A stretch of 64,000 bases of DNA. Origin: Symsagittifera roscoffensis (lineage: Eukaryota; Xenacoelomorpha; Acoela; Convolutidae). Each line of letters begins with the position of its first letter. The first letter of the stretch is position 1. Position numbers and translations under genes: made by a program. Positions 34,591-45,815 of this stretch are shown here, one piece after another. Under the pieces are notes generated by a model. The model was given only the letters and a program-made list of their open reading frames with translations. It ran no database searches and was not told where the DNA came from. The stretch spans positions 34,291,301 to 34,355,300 of the forward strand of contig NC_087066.1 of the NCBI RefSeq assembly GCF_963678635.1. Direction: 5' to 3'.

Positions 34591-35659
34591 GTTATCTCCT
34601 TGGGAAAATTGACTATCTCAAAATTAGTAGAGAAACAACTAAGATTTTATGCAAAATTCATATTTTTGAAAGCATATTTTTTGTACAGGATGAGTATCGC
34701 AAAGCCATTCAAGGTTAAGCACGTACCTTCAGCTTTAGCTGGGCCCCTAGTTGTTTTTTCTTTATCGAGACATACGAAAATTTTGGCTCACCTAGTCTTT
34801 CAACATTGAAATTTTTTTCGACGACTCATGGTTTTTTATATTTATGTTGTATCGCAAGCGGTGCAAAGGTCCGTTTTGCCTCTGTGTGAAAACAAATCAT
34901 CAATGAAGATTTATTTTCAATCGAATGTTTTTTGTTGATTAGGTTCATGATTTTTTAAGAATTGTGAAAACATTTCTGTCTAAGAACTTATGTAGCCGTC
35001 AATTTTTTTAATTAAAATTTGCTTAATCTTCTCATTATCCCCGTATATTGAAAAGATCAAGGAACTTTTGGAAACATCCATCAAACTTTTTAAATACTTC
35101 TTTTAGTTTGAAAATTACACGATATAAATCATATGGTTGTTTTCAGTTAGTTAATTCAACTTTGGAAACTTTAAAATGTGGTCATGTATAGCAAGTTGTG
35201 CGAGGCTCCGCTTCGTCTCTATGCTTAATAATCAAATGTCTTGCTTAGCATATTTTTCCTTTAATACTTTTTTATCGAGACAAATTTCAAAAATCTTGGT
35301 TGATGTACAATCTTTCGCCAAAAACGTTCAAGCAGACAAAAAAAAATGTTTTTTTTTCTCCATAAATCAAAAACCGATAAAAAACAGCAGTGTTTTTTCC
35401 ACAGAAGAGTAAATTATCAACATAACAGCCTTTTTGACCTGATAAATATGTTTATTCTATTTGATTTATGTGGTCAAGTAATTCGTGGTCAATTTCATAG
35501 CAATTTAGATGTTTTCTTCCAATTTTTGAAGTTTCGACTCAGAGCTTTACCCCCACTTGACTCAGACTTTTCATCAGAGCTCCAACATTCTCCATGATGT
35601 TCAAATCGGGGCTGTATGCTATTCATTTTATGGTCTACTAATTTTTTTCATCGCGACAT

Positions 35660-35735
35660 TGTCTGACCATTTTTGCTCAATGCATTTTTGCTCTGACCAT
35701 TTTTGCTCTGACCTTTTTTGCTCTATGCTTCATCA
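35660..35735. repeat. Short tandem repeat, CTGACCATTTTTGCT
   Basis: About five tandem units of 13-18 bp (TGACCATTTTTGCTC, TGCATTTTTGCTC). Confidence 0.8.
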
Positions 35736-35990
35736 ATTTCGACCCAGTTTTGCATATTTATTGATATAATTTTGCTTAATGGCGTCTCTCTGTTAATTAA
35801 GGCAATGCAAATATCACCAAGCCAAAGTTCCCGTATGGTGTAAGAAAACCCCAATACGTCAACGAGAAACGAAAACCTTTTTTCATCGCTCACTGTACTG
35901 ACGCCATACCCGATCACTTTTGTCCGCGTTTGGTACAAATATGATTTCGCCTGAGAACAACAGTCTTCAGAATGCTCGTTTTTTTCCCAA
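35735..35990 (-). pseudogene. Tc1/mariner transposase fragment (inverted arm 1)
   Basis: On the - strand, in broken frames: FVPNADKSDRVWRQ after a degraded F-S-D-E block (here FSGE), then IGVFLHHTGTLAW, QRDAIKQNYINKY. These match the 'lFSDEsrF.......vWR...wGg.s..G...l......n...YI..l' stretch of Tc1/mariner transposases. Stops and frameshifts show it is dead. Its upstream part (35940-36120) is repeated in inverted orientation at 36290-36470. Confidence 0.7.
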
Positions 35991-36289
35991 TAAAAACCGC
36001 TTACATTCTTAGCAAGAATTTATTTCGCCTTTTACTCAGTTCTTTAGCAGCACTTTTAGACAAAAAATGACTGGATACCATACCATAAATATAATGACTA
36101 ATTTTTATCATTTCTTTTTTATGTATGCAATCTTCCAAGCTGATGAAAACGGAACGAGATAAATAATGTTGAACAAAATGGGTGGTTGAAAACTATTTCT
36201 GAAACAAATTTTTTGTGGCTTTCTTCTTCTCTGGTCTTTAAATTATCTAATAAAAAGAAAAAAAAGTTATAAAAAAAGGAAATGATAAA

Positions 36290-36500
36290 AAATAAGTCAT
36301 TGAATGTATGGTATCTAGTTATTTTTTGTTCAAGAAGAAGTGTGCAGCCGAAGAACTGATTAAAAGGCAAAAAATATTCTTGCTAAGATTGTAAGCGGTT
36401 TTCATTGGACAAAAAAACTAGCATTCTGAAGACGGTTATGTTCTCAGACGAAATCAGATTTGCTCTAAGCGCGGACGAAGATCAGTACAACGATGGATAT
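36290..36500 (+). pseudogene. Tc1/mariner transposase fragment (inverted arm 2)
   Basis: The + strand encodes HWTKKTSILKTVMFSDEIRF, ALSADEDQYNDGYEI, then a stop. This holds the FSDE motif with the second catalytic Asp of the DDE triad. The arm is the inverted counterpart of 35940-36120, giving a head-to-head pair about 170 bp apart. Stops upstream break the frame. Confidence 0.75.
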
Positions 36501-36519
36501 GAAATATAGCTAACTGTAT

Positions 36520-36590
36520 AGTAACCAGCGCAGATGCGAGGACCTGAAATGCTTAACTCCAGGTCAAGGGTTCATTTCTAACAGATGAAC
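36520..36590 (+). repeat. tRNA-like SINE head, degraded
   Basis: GTAACCAGCGCAGATGCGAG and AGGGTTCATTTCTAAC are A- and B-box-like. A T-rich sequence and, at 36686-36714, a hairpin module follow at the family's usual spacing. Confidence 0.4.
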
Positions 36591-36891
36591 TAGGGAAAGG
36601 TTTATTTTTAAGGCTTTTTTTCACTTTTTTTCCTTTTTTCACTTTTTACCATTTTATAGCTACTTTTTGTCGTTTTCTTGTCTGTGTTTGCAAAATGCAG
36701 CTTCACCTCTGTGTTGATTATAGCCATGAGTTTTTTATACAACGAATTAAAAATTTTGTAAAATTGGGTCTACCTGTAGTAAAAAAAAAATTACTAATAA
36801 ACTCTTCAAAGGATATCCAGATGCTGTGCCAGGAGCTGAAAATTTTCTAACCACAATAATTTGAACGATTGAATTCGAAAAAAGGAATGAG

Positions 36892-37471
36892 GGATCAATT
36901 GAGCAATCTCCCCCCGTAATGACCAATTGAGCTATCTCCCCCCCAGCAAAAACGAATAAACACTTCAAAAAGACGTCAGCAAACGGAAGTAGATGGATGT
37001 TTTGTTTATTGCACGCAATCATTTGACCGACTGAAGTTTTTTTTATATGAGTATCGAGAAAAATTTTGAAAAAAAAACTCGAAAATTATGAAATTTTTTT
37101 TTTGCAAATTTTTGTATAGGGGACCATAGCCTCATCGAGGAAAGCGATTTACCAGGGTTGGTGCTCTAGCCTTGTATCTGAATAGCAAAAAAGGTTCTCC
37201 GCAGCACCTTAATATTGTACACAAAAGCTTTTTGTCATTTTAAGAAAGAAAAAAGTCGCTTTTTATGCCTGATTTATTGATTATTTTTTCTATTTCAATG
37301 AAACTTTTGAGCTTTGATATTGTGAATTTTGGCTTTCCACAGTCGTAGGAAAATATGGTTTATGATTTCTTGTCATTCAAACTATTTTCAAGTGGTTATA
37401 AACATGTCTCAAGTACCTATTGAGCTATCTCCCCCCCACGCGAGATTGGGAGGAGATTGCTCAATTGATCC
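36892..37471. mobile_element. Non-autonomous DNA transposon, 580 bp, 8-bp TSD
   Basis: A perfect 20-bp terminal inverted repeat (GGATCAATTGAGCAATCTCC) is flanked by an exact 8-bp duplication GGAATGAG (36884-36891, 37472-37479). Sub-terminal TTGAGCTATCTCCCCCCC occurs on both sides. No transposase ORF. The 8-bp duplication suggests hAT-, Merlin- or P-like mobilisation; the superfamily is undetermined. Confidence 0.92.
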
Positions 37472-38010
37472 GGAATGAGTTTAGATCAAAATAATTGTTC
37501 AAAAATTGTTCATCTGGTATCTAAATATACTCAAGAATCGCGCGGGAAAAACGAGAAAAAAATTGAGTTTAAAACCAACGCTAAATGGTCCTTTGTACTT
37601 CTCAGATACATCGAAGCAATTTTTGATTTCATCTTGTTGTATTATTTCATGAATTCTCAAATTTCATGAATTCAACTTGAGGTAACTTGTTTTTAACGTT
37701 CTGTAATTTGTCCAGGTATCTCTCAAATTGTTATTCAATATCCAAATCCCCTATATTCAGTAGTTTATTGTCCTTAATTAAGTTCTATCTTACCGTTTTT
37801 TTGTGTTTGCGAAAGTGCAGCTTAATCTTTGTGTATAAGTCTGGTTTCAAAACCTTGATGCAATAATTGGGTGTTGCGACCCATGTTAAAACCAAAGGTC
37901 TGTTCGTTTCTAAAGTATATCCGAGCTTCATCTGCAGATCATCAAAACGATCCGAACAAGTATCAAGTCGCCAGGTGCAATGTTTTGGTTGATTTAAACA
38001 GGTATCGACT

Positions 38011-38218
38011 ATGGCTGACGGGGATGATGAGTCATACGCGGTGATAGGAGCAGACCACGATTATATCTCCCCTTCCTCTACCGACGCCCATCTTCCTTCT
38101 GTTCTGCAGGAACAGGTGGAGTTCACTGACTACTACTTCTCCAAAAGTGCATTCAAGGAGAAACTAGTGGCACCCCTGGACAAGCTGTATGCCGCAGACG
38201 ATAAGTTCATCGAGTACA
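38011..38218 (+). CDS. Gene 2 (F-BAR-like protein), first coding exon
   Basis: ATG at 38011 has A at -3 and G at +4, a strong Kozak context. The exon begins after ttaaacag at about 37992 and ends GAGTACA/gtaagt, phase 1. It encodes 69 residues: an acidic N-terminus (MADGDDESYAVIGADHDYIS), then VEFTDYYFSKSAFKEKLVA and PLDKLYAADDKFIEY, the first long helix. Exons: 38011-38218, 38773-38993, 39209-39370, 41596-41731, 50933-51177, with a candidate extra exon at 50331-50392. The F-BAR call rests on the chain of long charged helices and the C-terminal 'Y.....a..fE.......yQ....R...' pattern. Expected role: dimeric membrane-curvature scaffold in endocytosis or cytoskeleton. The subfamily is not determined. 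Confidence 0.75.
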
Positions 38219-38772
38219 GTAAGTGCAGAAGTCAAAAAATTGCATCTATGTCAGTCCTTTCTTATGTAAAATTATGAGTTTTTGGAATTGTATCTAGCTG
38301 GCGACCATTTGATGAAGCCGCGGATTCATGACGGTTTCATGAAGTCAAAAACGACGTGGTACGCTTTTATGACGTGGTTCGCTTTTACCAGCGTAATGAC
38401 AAAATTTGGTCATGCTGTTATATAATGCGTTTAGTGGAAGTTACTGGTATAAAACTGTTTTGTTTGGCTTTGACTGAAGCCTCGTAAAAATATTAATATG
38501 GCCCTCGATGCAGTGATTTATGTATTTTGGGGTCCCTGATAATTAGCCTGGGAACTATGATGAGGAATATCCGCTTTATGGAGAGACAATGTTAGTTTAG
38601 GGGTTGGGAAACGTTAAGATCGAATTCAGGTAAAGTTCATGTAAGTTTTATTTATTTTTACCTTAAGTTTACCTGAAAATAAATATGATCTAAAAATGTT
38701 GACTATATCTAATTATGCTCTAATTTAAAAGTACATCAGCTGGTGTGATTAAAACGTTGGTTTGTTTTGTAG
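38219..38772 (+). other. Gene 2 intron 1
   Basis: Contains a short direct repeat (ACGTGGTACGCTTTTATG, ACGTGGTTCGCTTTTACC) near 38355. No gene. Confidence 0.5.
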
Positions 38773-38993
38773 CTTCGAAGTACAGTGCTCTGTTGCGCTC
38801 ATTCTCAGCCGAGCTGGACAAACTGAAGGACAAGTACGAGAGGGCGACTAGCAAGTTCAGTGAGGTGTACAGTGTGAACCAGTGCTACTCCGCCTTCTCG
38901 GACATCCTCAAGTGCCAAAGTGCACTCATGACAGAACACTCAATACAGGTAGCCAAAACACCCCTCCCCCTAGCGCAGCTCAACTTCACCAAG
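38773..38993 (+). CDS. Gene 2, exon 2 (two possible donors)
   Basis: Acceptor tttgttttgtag/CT, phase 1 in. It encodes KYSALLRSFSAELDKLKDKY, ERATSKFSEVYSVNQCYSA and FSDILKCQSALMTEHSIQ, a classic charged heptad-rich helix as in F-BAR helix 2. Donors exist after CAG at 38948 (gtagcc) and after AAG at 38993 (gtatag). Both are phase 0, so the 15-residue segment VAKTPLPLAQLNFTK may be optional. The longer form leads more naturally into exon 3. Confidence 0.8.
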
Positions 38994-39208
38994 GTATAGA
39001 CAATTCGTCACGCAGAATGGTTTTTCTGTTAGTGCGAGATTTCAAAAAATGAACAGCGTACTGTTCTGAAAAAGGAACACCTGAAAAGGAATTCGGCTCC
39101 GACTGGATTTTTACACTCTAAAAAAGTTGAGGTAAATTTACCTTAAAAAATACCTTAAGTTACCTCAACAGTTAAGGCTTCGGCTTTATTCGTATGTAAC
39201 TGTTCCAG
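38994..39208 (+). other. Gene 2 intron 2, with hairpin
   Basis: Includes an inverted repeat TTGAGGTAA...TTACCTCAA at 39127-39168. Confidence 0.6.
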
Positions 39209-39370
39209 ATGAGCAAAGAGTGCTTCGGCTCAACAATGAGGAAGGGACTGAATGATCAGAAGGCGGAGTTGGACAAGCTGAACATGGAGGTGGATCGGGC
39301 GGACAAAGCACACATGGACACAGTCACCAGTCTGAAGAGCAAGAGAAAAGCTTGCCACTCTCTAATTATA
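39209..39370 (+). CDS. Gene 2, exon 3
   Basis: Exactly 54 codons, phase 0 both ends (tgttccag/ATG ... ATA/gtaagt). It encodes MSKECFGSTMRKGLNDQKA, ELDKLNMEVDRADKAHMDT and VTSLKSKRKACHSLII: continuous coiled-coil helix, high in Lys/Glu/Asp with hydrophobic heptads. This matches the middle helix of an F-BAR/BAR-type bundle. Confidence 0.82.
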
Positions 39371-41595
39371 GTAAGTATTCCCACACACCCACATCTAACA
39401 GTCTTAAACGCGGAACTCCTCCGCCGTTCCCACTGACCTACTTAAACGCTCATAGACAAACGCGCACGTTTCCCAGCATGTCAATAGATGGAATCTATTT
39501 ATTAAAATAATCACCTTTGGAGGTACAATTTCTCATATTTCGCGCTATATAATTTTTCGGTGGGTATCCACAAGTACCAAAATGATGAATTAGTCCCATT
39601 TGTACCAAAATAAAAAGCAATCGCGTTAGTGCCAAAAAAAATCAATTGGCCAAAAACTACTAAGCCGACTATTTTAAGCTCTTGGTTTAAGGTCACCGGT
39701 GGGCGCACTACGCGCGCGTCGCCGCTTTGCGGCGATAAACGGCTCTAATTTTCGTATAGAGTCCTACCCTCTGTTGGCAAGCTCGCAACACGTTGGCGCG
39801 ACTGCGGCAGCCACTATTCTGCTGTTTAGTTTTGGTTAATAATTCGTTGGCTTACAATTCGACCACTCAGAAATCGAGTTGAATAACTTTGGTACAAATG
39901 GGACCGATTTTTCATTTTGGTACAAATGAACGTTGGTACAAATGGGACTTCGCCAATTTTTCAGTTCGCACTTGCAGCAAAAATAAAAATAAAAAGTTTT
40001 TTTTTAACTGGTACTTCACTTTATTCTGGGCACAGACCGCGGGGGAAAATTAAAAGCGATCCTCCGTAACGGCGGCGTCGCTCATGCTTGAAGGACCGAA
40101 TGCTTGAAAATAACTTTAACTTACTTTCAGCCAATCAGAATTGAGTATTCAAAATATCAATAAAAACCGCGAAAATCTCAAAGTAAGAAAATAAATCCAG
40201 GCCATTAGTGTTAATATTGACCGATTAGATAATAAGCAGATGAGTTTTCAAGACTGAAAAATTCTTATGATTTTGACCTCATTAATCTTGATGATTATCT
40301 GAATAGTATTGCGGTGTTAACCCGCAATTTGTAATATTTTTGATTATTTTCCACTGATTTGACACATTTTCTGTTAATATTGACTTCGATTTTGTGAGAA
40401 AGGCATTTAGCCAATACAAACGCTTAGCGGTTTTAATTGGTTGAAATTTTTGCAAGCTTTCGGTCCTTCAAGCATGAGAACCCTTCCCCTCCGTAACGAT
40501 CTAATAAGTTCGTATTTTGGTCCTTTATCATATTCATAAGTGGCGTTGTAACATTTTGCGCTTCCTCGCTTACCGAAAACAAGTTGTTTATTCCAATCAC
40601 GCCACAATGATATTGGGAAGGCAAACTTTTGGTGTTGGACGTTTTGTTGGTGGCGTGTCACGGAACCGAATACCCGGACAGCCCAAAAATAAATTCTTTC
40701 CCGGATAGCCGAAAAACAAATTCGTTCCCGGATAGTCGAAATTTTGGATCGACTCAACAATTAGCCCCCCTTCTACCCCCTTACCCATTTCTTAATAGGA
40801 GGAGGGGGAGAGATTCGTTACTGGGTACCATAAGAGGAATAGTTAAAGAGATCCTACAAGCTCCAAATTGATATCATAAAACATACCAAAGAGGGACTTT
40901 TTGGTTGGCGAGGAGGTCGAATCCCTGTAGAGATCGGACTTTTGTTGTTAATTAATTCAATGAGAGTAAAATTATTTGCCAATCAAATCTCTTAAAACTT
41001 TCTGGAATTTTGTTAGCTAACAGGCTGCAAAGTTTTGAGGCATTTTTTGACCAATCAAAACTCGTGTCAATTTATTGAAGAGTTTAGTGATTTAATTTAA
41101 TTAAAATGGGAGGTATTTAAATTTTTCGGCTATCTGGGGAATGCGTCTCCGTGGGTACGCACCGTTTTGTTGACATGGAAAATCATTTTCTACAAATAAA
41201 CGTCAGACAGGGTCGAGTGATATATCATATTGAAGTTAACTCTTTCAAGAATGAGAAAGCGATCTCCCAATTCACAATGTTCACGGTTTCCTTACTCGTT
41301 TAGCGCATACAGCTTCGCCCTTTATCTAAGAAAAAGACAGATTCTCTAGAAAAAAAAATCGAAAAAGGTTTGTTAATTTTTTTCAATTTTATTTTGAATT
41401 CATTTTGTATGGTTATAGTACAACAAGCGATGTATAAACACAAACCACACAGGGAAAAATCACGAGCCGAACATTCTTCTAGGAGTTTCCCTGGAGTAAA
41501 AAATTAAGTTAAAATGCCGAGGTGGGAACATAGTGGGAACTGTGATACTGCAACTGGGTTATTTTGAAGATTGGAAATGGTGAAAATTGTTTAAG
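39371..41595 (+). other. Gene 2 intron 3, with inverted-repeat elements
   Basis: Holds a GGTACAAATGGGACT-type inverted and direct repeat group (39550-39955), a CG-rich patch with CGCGCGCGTCGCCGC (39712), a foldback element (40081-40478) and a GATATATCATAT unit at 41213 as in intron 5 of gene 1. Confidence 0.5.
40081..40478. mobile_element. MITE-like inverted-repeat element, 398 bp
   Basis: Ends CTCATGCTTGAAGGACCGAA and its inverse (TTCGGTCCTTCAAGCATGAG). Inner arms also partly match (AGCCAAT...). An 11-bp direct repeat CCTCCGTAACG occurs outside both ends (40061-40071 and 40489-40499) but not immediately adjacent, so the true target duplication is unclear. Confidence 0.75.
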
Positions 41596-41731
41596 GACAG
41601 TGAGCGAGTGGAGGACAAGCGGCCTGATCCCTCAGTGGTCAGTGAGAAGCTGGTCAAGTACAAGAACAACAGGGACTTGGCAGCCAGGAAACTGGACGAA
41701 TCCAACGAGGAATACATCAAGACATGTTCAG
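41596..41731 (+). CDS. Gene 2, exon 4
   Basis: Acceptor gtttaag/GAC; donor TCAG/gtacgc; phase 0 in, 1 out. It encodes DSERVEDKRPDPSVVSEKLV, KYKNNRDLAARKLDESNEE and YIKTCS. The K..NNRDLAARKLDESNEEY stretch resembles the F-BAR 'k.....~a~~ky~~a~~eY' helix. Exon 5 (50933) joins in phase across a 9.2-kb intron that contains a whole decayed retrotransposon. Confidence 0.8.
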
Positions 41732-41827
41732 GTACGCGACCAGACGAGGTAGATAGAAAAGGAAAAGGTATGAGGCAAGGGCGATATGTTCGCACAAGCC
41801 GTTAAATTGAGTATACCGTGCAACTCT

Positions 41828-41907
41828 TGAGAGCATCTGGCGTAGAGACCCATGTTTGTGACAGCAAATGCTCGGAGTTCGAGTCCGGCCTGGGCTCTGT
41901 TTTTTCG
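41828..41907 (+). repeat. tRNA-like SINE head (family B)
   Basis: GCATCTGGCGTAGAGACCCA is A-box-like. CGGAGTTCGAGTCCGGCC is a near-consensus B box, followed by TGGGCTCTG and a T run. The downstream GACTATCCTCTGTCTG phrase is shared with 50150. Confidence 0.55.
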
Positions 41908-42943
41908 TACAAACTGGAAGTTTTATGCTTTTTCAGACTATCCTCTGTCTGTTTATTTTGGCCGTCTTAGTTCCCGTAGCTTGGACTCACTTTGAAGGTT
42001 CAGCTGCTTTAGGGTCTTTTGACATTTGAAATGCCATTTTTTAGTTCCAATGGTGGAGGTAATTGACTGACAAGGATTTTACAGATTTGCATTTTTTTTT
42101 CCGAAAATTTAGAACAAATTTTCAATAAAACTGATATAGGTTTTTTCGAAAGTTTTGCTTCGTCGATTCATCTGTATGCAATTATTACTCATGAAGTTAT
42201 TACGCTCGTCGCTCGCAATGGCAACAAGGTCAAATTTTTCCCCATAAACAATTAGCCTAAAGGAATCACTGAGTCGTTTCCATAAATTGGTGTTTTTGTC
42301 AACCAACAGGCATAATTTGAGCATATCTGTTTACGCGGTCGTATATTTACCAACATAGTTCGATATGATTTCTATTTTTTGTGCATTCGTCGTAAATGTT
42401 TTCGTTTTATATCATATTGGCTAAGTGACCTCGTAATGTGTCGTTTAATGGGCGACACAAATTTTTTATGCGTGTGATTCGTTTGAGGGAGTACTTAAAA
42501 CTTCTTCTGGATTTTTGTTTTTTTTTGTATGAAAACAACTTTTTTCTACTCAGCGGGTGTCTGGTCAAGAATTGTTGGCATTATTTCCGCTTCGCTATAT
42601 TTTTTTGAAACCTTTTTAATGCTCAATTAATTATTAGACATAAGTGCATAATTCTTCATCAAGTGCATATATAAACGCCAGGTATTTTCTTGAATAGTTG
42701 GCATCTCTAGATTGACAAGCAGGCAACATGTATCAGCTGATTTTAAATAAACCTTCAAGGCCATTGAACATTGTCAAATTGAATATTATCGAGCATGGTT
42801 AGACACAAAAGGTCACTTTTTTTTGTTAATTTCAAGCTACATCCGTTTCATTAAGATGCCTGCAATGCTGCTTTTCAAGCAGAAGTTGAACTAAAGACTC
42901 TTAACTAAGAGCTCTGGAATTAAAACTCGGATGCTTCATGTCT

Positions 42944-43816
42944 TGTAGGATCGGTCATCCTACCACCTTTTTTTGCCAAACTCAGACTTTGGCTCAGAGT
43001 TTTACCTTGAGAAATGGTTGCAGTGTAGTGAAGGTTAATGAGTAGTACGTAGCTCGGTCTTGATGAATCAACAAATTAATTAGCGAAGTAAACAATTGGT
43101 CAAGTTGCAAAATCGACCAAAAAACAGACTAAACGGGATTTTAAAACGGTACCGATTTTGCAAAGCCCCTACCAAATGGAAACTACCAAGGCTAGCTTTA
43201 TGAAACTCATGGGACGGATACTAGAGATGATTTGACCCGGGAATGCAAAAATCCAGACACTTTGGACCCCCCGGCCCCAAGTGATAACGGTTCCTGGAAG
43301 TTCAAATGGACCTATCAGAGCTCAGTAACCAGCTGTTGGAATGAAACCAAAACATAGTATGTTATAGACCTAGTTGAGTGAAGCTTAAATTTAGAACCCC
43401 AGACCCCCTGGAACCCTACTTCCGCTGCTGTGCCTTATGCGAATAGTCCCCACCCCGAATTCCGGAAGTCGTTTCTCGGGCCCCACTGAACGCAGGGAGC
43501 CATAACTTTGGGATATGATAGATAGTGTCAAAGTACATGATTTATTATAACCTGCGGTTGAACCGGAAGTTATTGGGACTTTGGAAAACCACCCCTAAAA
43601 ATAACCTCCATTTGACCTTTGGGCGTCTAGGACCCAATTTGTATAGAAAACATCAGGATTACCAACGGAAAGTGGCATATTCATTCGACCCCGGCCCTTG
43701 GGAGTGGGAATTGGTCACCTTGCTAATATTTGAGAGGGAATTTACCTAATGGGAAATGGAGCAGAAGCTGAAAAAGATATAACTTATACATTGCATGTAG
43801 TGGAACTAATTAAAGT
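42944..43816 (+). repeat. 5' LTR remnant
   Basis: Aligns with 47077-48240 (AATTAATTAGCGAAGTAAA, GGACGGATACTAGAGATGAT, GGCATATTCATTCGACC). It lacks about 290 bp present in the right copy (between the AAAACCACNCCTAAAA and ATTTGACCTTTGGGCGT phrases) and everything after AAATTAAAGTGG. Gag follows at once, so the primer-binding site is deleted. Confidence 0.8.
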
Positions 43817-44700
43817 GGTCGTACTGGAGGAAACATTTTGCTTGGATTGTAGATGCCAACCGGTGGGAAGATGAACAGGCCAGGATGGTGCTGCCCACCT
43901 GCTTAACAGGCTGGGCACTTGACGAGTTCACGAGTATTCCGGCACATTTCAGAGAGGAAGTCGATGGCTTCCCGGAGCCTACGTTAGGGAGGATGCTTGA
44001 CAAACTGTATCGACGGTTGATGCCATTCCAGAGTCTGGCGGCAGCCAGAGCTGAGTTCCAGAGCCTGATGCAAGGAGAGAAGGAAGGCTTGCGAGAGTTC
44101 TCGAGGCGAGTCAGGTCGCTAGGTGACGTGGAAAACAGAAACATGAAGGAGCAAGCGAGAGACGACATAAACTGTGAGCAGTTCATAGACGATGAAGAAT
44201 TGCAGGAGTAACTTCTACGAGAGGAGTTTGAAAGTTTCAGTCAGGCGGTAACACGAACTCAGTCCCTTGAACTGGCGAAAACGACTGCCAGAGCGAGAAG
44301 CGAGAGACGGCCAAAATATATTCGAGAGCTGCATGGCGCATCCGAATTCATGTCCGGATCTACCAGCGATGATCGGGAAATGGATAGCGCTAGAGGTGCA
44401 GAGTTTGCGGCACGATAAATTGGCGACTCAGATGCAGTGGCAAAACTCGCGGCACAATGACCTAGTGACACAGATGCAAAGTATGACGTCTATGATGGGT
44501 AGGTTCGTTAACTCTGCTATCGCTGCTTCCCACCCACAAAATCTACCCCGACAAGAAACAGCCCAGCAACCCAGGCAGTAGTTCGACCACAATCAGGTTG
44601 AAAATGATGGAAATTGGCAGTATTACGAGAGCGCTCGTTATGACGCGAAGACAATTGCCGCGCATGGAAGCTGTTTCAAGTGCGGTCAGACGGTCAATTT
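43817..44700 (+). pseudogene. Ty3/gypsy gag relic
   Basis: Starts in frame with WRKHFAWIVDANRWEDEQ, then VLPTCLTGWALDEF and LMPFQSLAAARAEF, the retrotransposon Gag pattern around 'N.W.de......L.G.A...' A stop at 44209 and frameshifts break it; LREEFESFSQAV continues beyond. A CCHC-like knuckle near 44660-44715 is split by a frameshift (CFKCGQ, then FAKECP in another frame) and its His is not visible. Confidence 0.75.
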
Positions 44701-45049
44701 GCGAAGGAGTGCCCCCGAAACACGTCGAACCATATAAACTACCGAGGGACGGGACAGTAGAGAAAATTTAAAGAGGATTTGTCCCGGCCATTTCCAAAAG
44801 ACAGCACGAAGCCAGACGATATGCCACCGCAACCGCAGCTCATCAACGTAAGCAGCCGAGCAGCCCACGCAATCTCCCAGGGGAGGGGCAACAAAAGGAG
44901 ACGATAGTGGGACACGAGCAGGTGATGTCACTTTTTCACCGACTACCACCAGCCTCAGTAGACAGGTGCAAGTCGGCGGCGAATGTGCAGCTGGAGACGA
45001 AAATACGCAACGAGCGTGCCGGTGTCAGCCATGTGGCAGATGGTGGACC

Positions 45050-45400
45050 CTACGAGGCAGTTACGGATGCTTTGGTGGTCGGGACGTGTGTAGAGACACT
45101 TCTGCATATTGGAGCAACGACTAACCTAATCCGCAGTGAGGCGGCTCGGAGTCCTGAAGGCAAGCCAGAGATACGGCCATACCAGGGCCAGTTACATAGA
45201 GCAGACGGACAAGGAAAGGATGTCGAGGGACACATCACAACAAACCTGGAGTAAGGAGAGATTGACGACGACATTGAAGCACTAGTGGTTCCCGAGCTAA
45301 AAAACCAGATGGTCCTGGGACTACGATCGACGAAAAAATACAAATTATGTCTGAATTTTGGTTGCGACAAGTTACGGACGGGACCGACAAAAGGGTCTGA
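45050..45400 (+). pseudogene. Ty3/gypsy protease relic
   Basis: Encodes TDALVVGTCVETLLHIGATT NLIRSEA: the active-site D-S/T-G-A has become H-I-G-A. A stop at 45252-45254 interrupts it, and VVPELKNQMVLGL follows where the family has the 'ilG.dfl' block. Inactive. Confidence 0.65.
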
Positions 45401-45815
45401 GGTTCAGGTGCGTTATGCGATTCTCAAACTGGTTCCGAGAAAACTGCATACGGTGCCGCCAGATCCAGGGGGCAGACAGAGTCGAACAGTATCACGGATC
45501 TACAGCTGTGTGCGAGGCAGATTCAGGAGAGCTTGAGGAGTTGTGGCTCGATTGACGAGGTACCCGAAAGTTTGCCGGGTATTTACCAGAACCAATGTGT
45601 AAGGGGGGTTCAAGAGGAAGACGAAATCACAAGCTGACTGGGCAGCGGACGACAAAGACGACAACAGTGAAGTTTACCCCGAAGTAGTCTCGTTAGAGGG
45701 AAATCGGGAAATCGGGAAATCGGGAAAGGTTGCGAGGCTTCACGAGACAGCGACGAACACGGACAAAGATAGCGAAACGATTCGATGTAAGCGAACACCC
45801 GCTGAAAATGCGAAG

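Larger units (their letters stand above)
28635..37990. other. 9.4 kb with no recognisable gene
   Basis: Between the orphan exon and the F-BAR gene I see only repeats and transposon relics, listed separately. The stretch 32030-32640 has AATAAAGAAATAAATC near 32460 and could be an old solo LTR, but no termini or target duplication can be shown. Confidence 0.5.

Noticed and set aside
40061-40499. 11-bp CCTCCGTAACG repeat as target duplication of the 40081 element
   Set aside because: The copies lie 9-10 bp outside the TIR ends on both sides, so they are not immediately adjacent; noted as unexplained.
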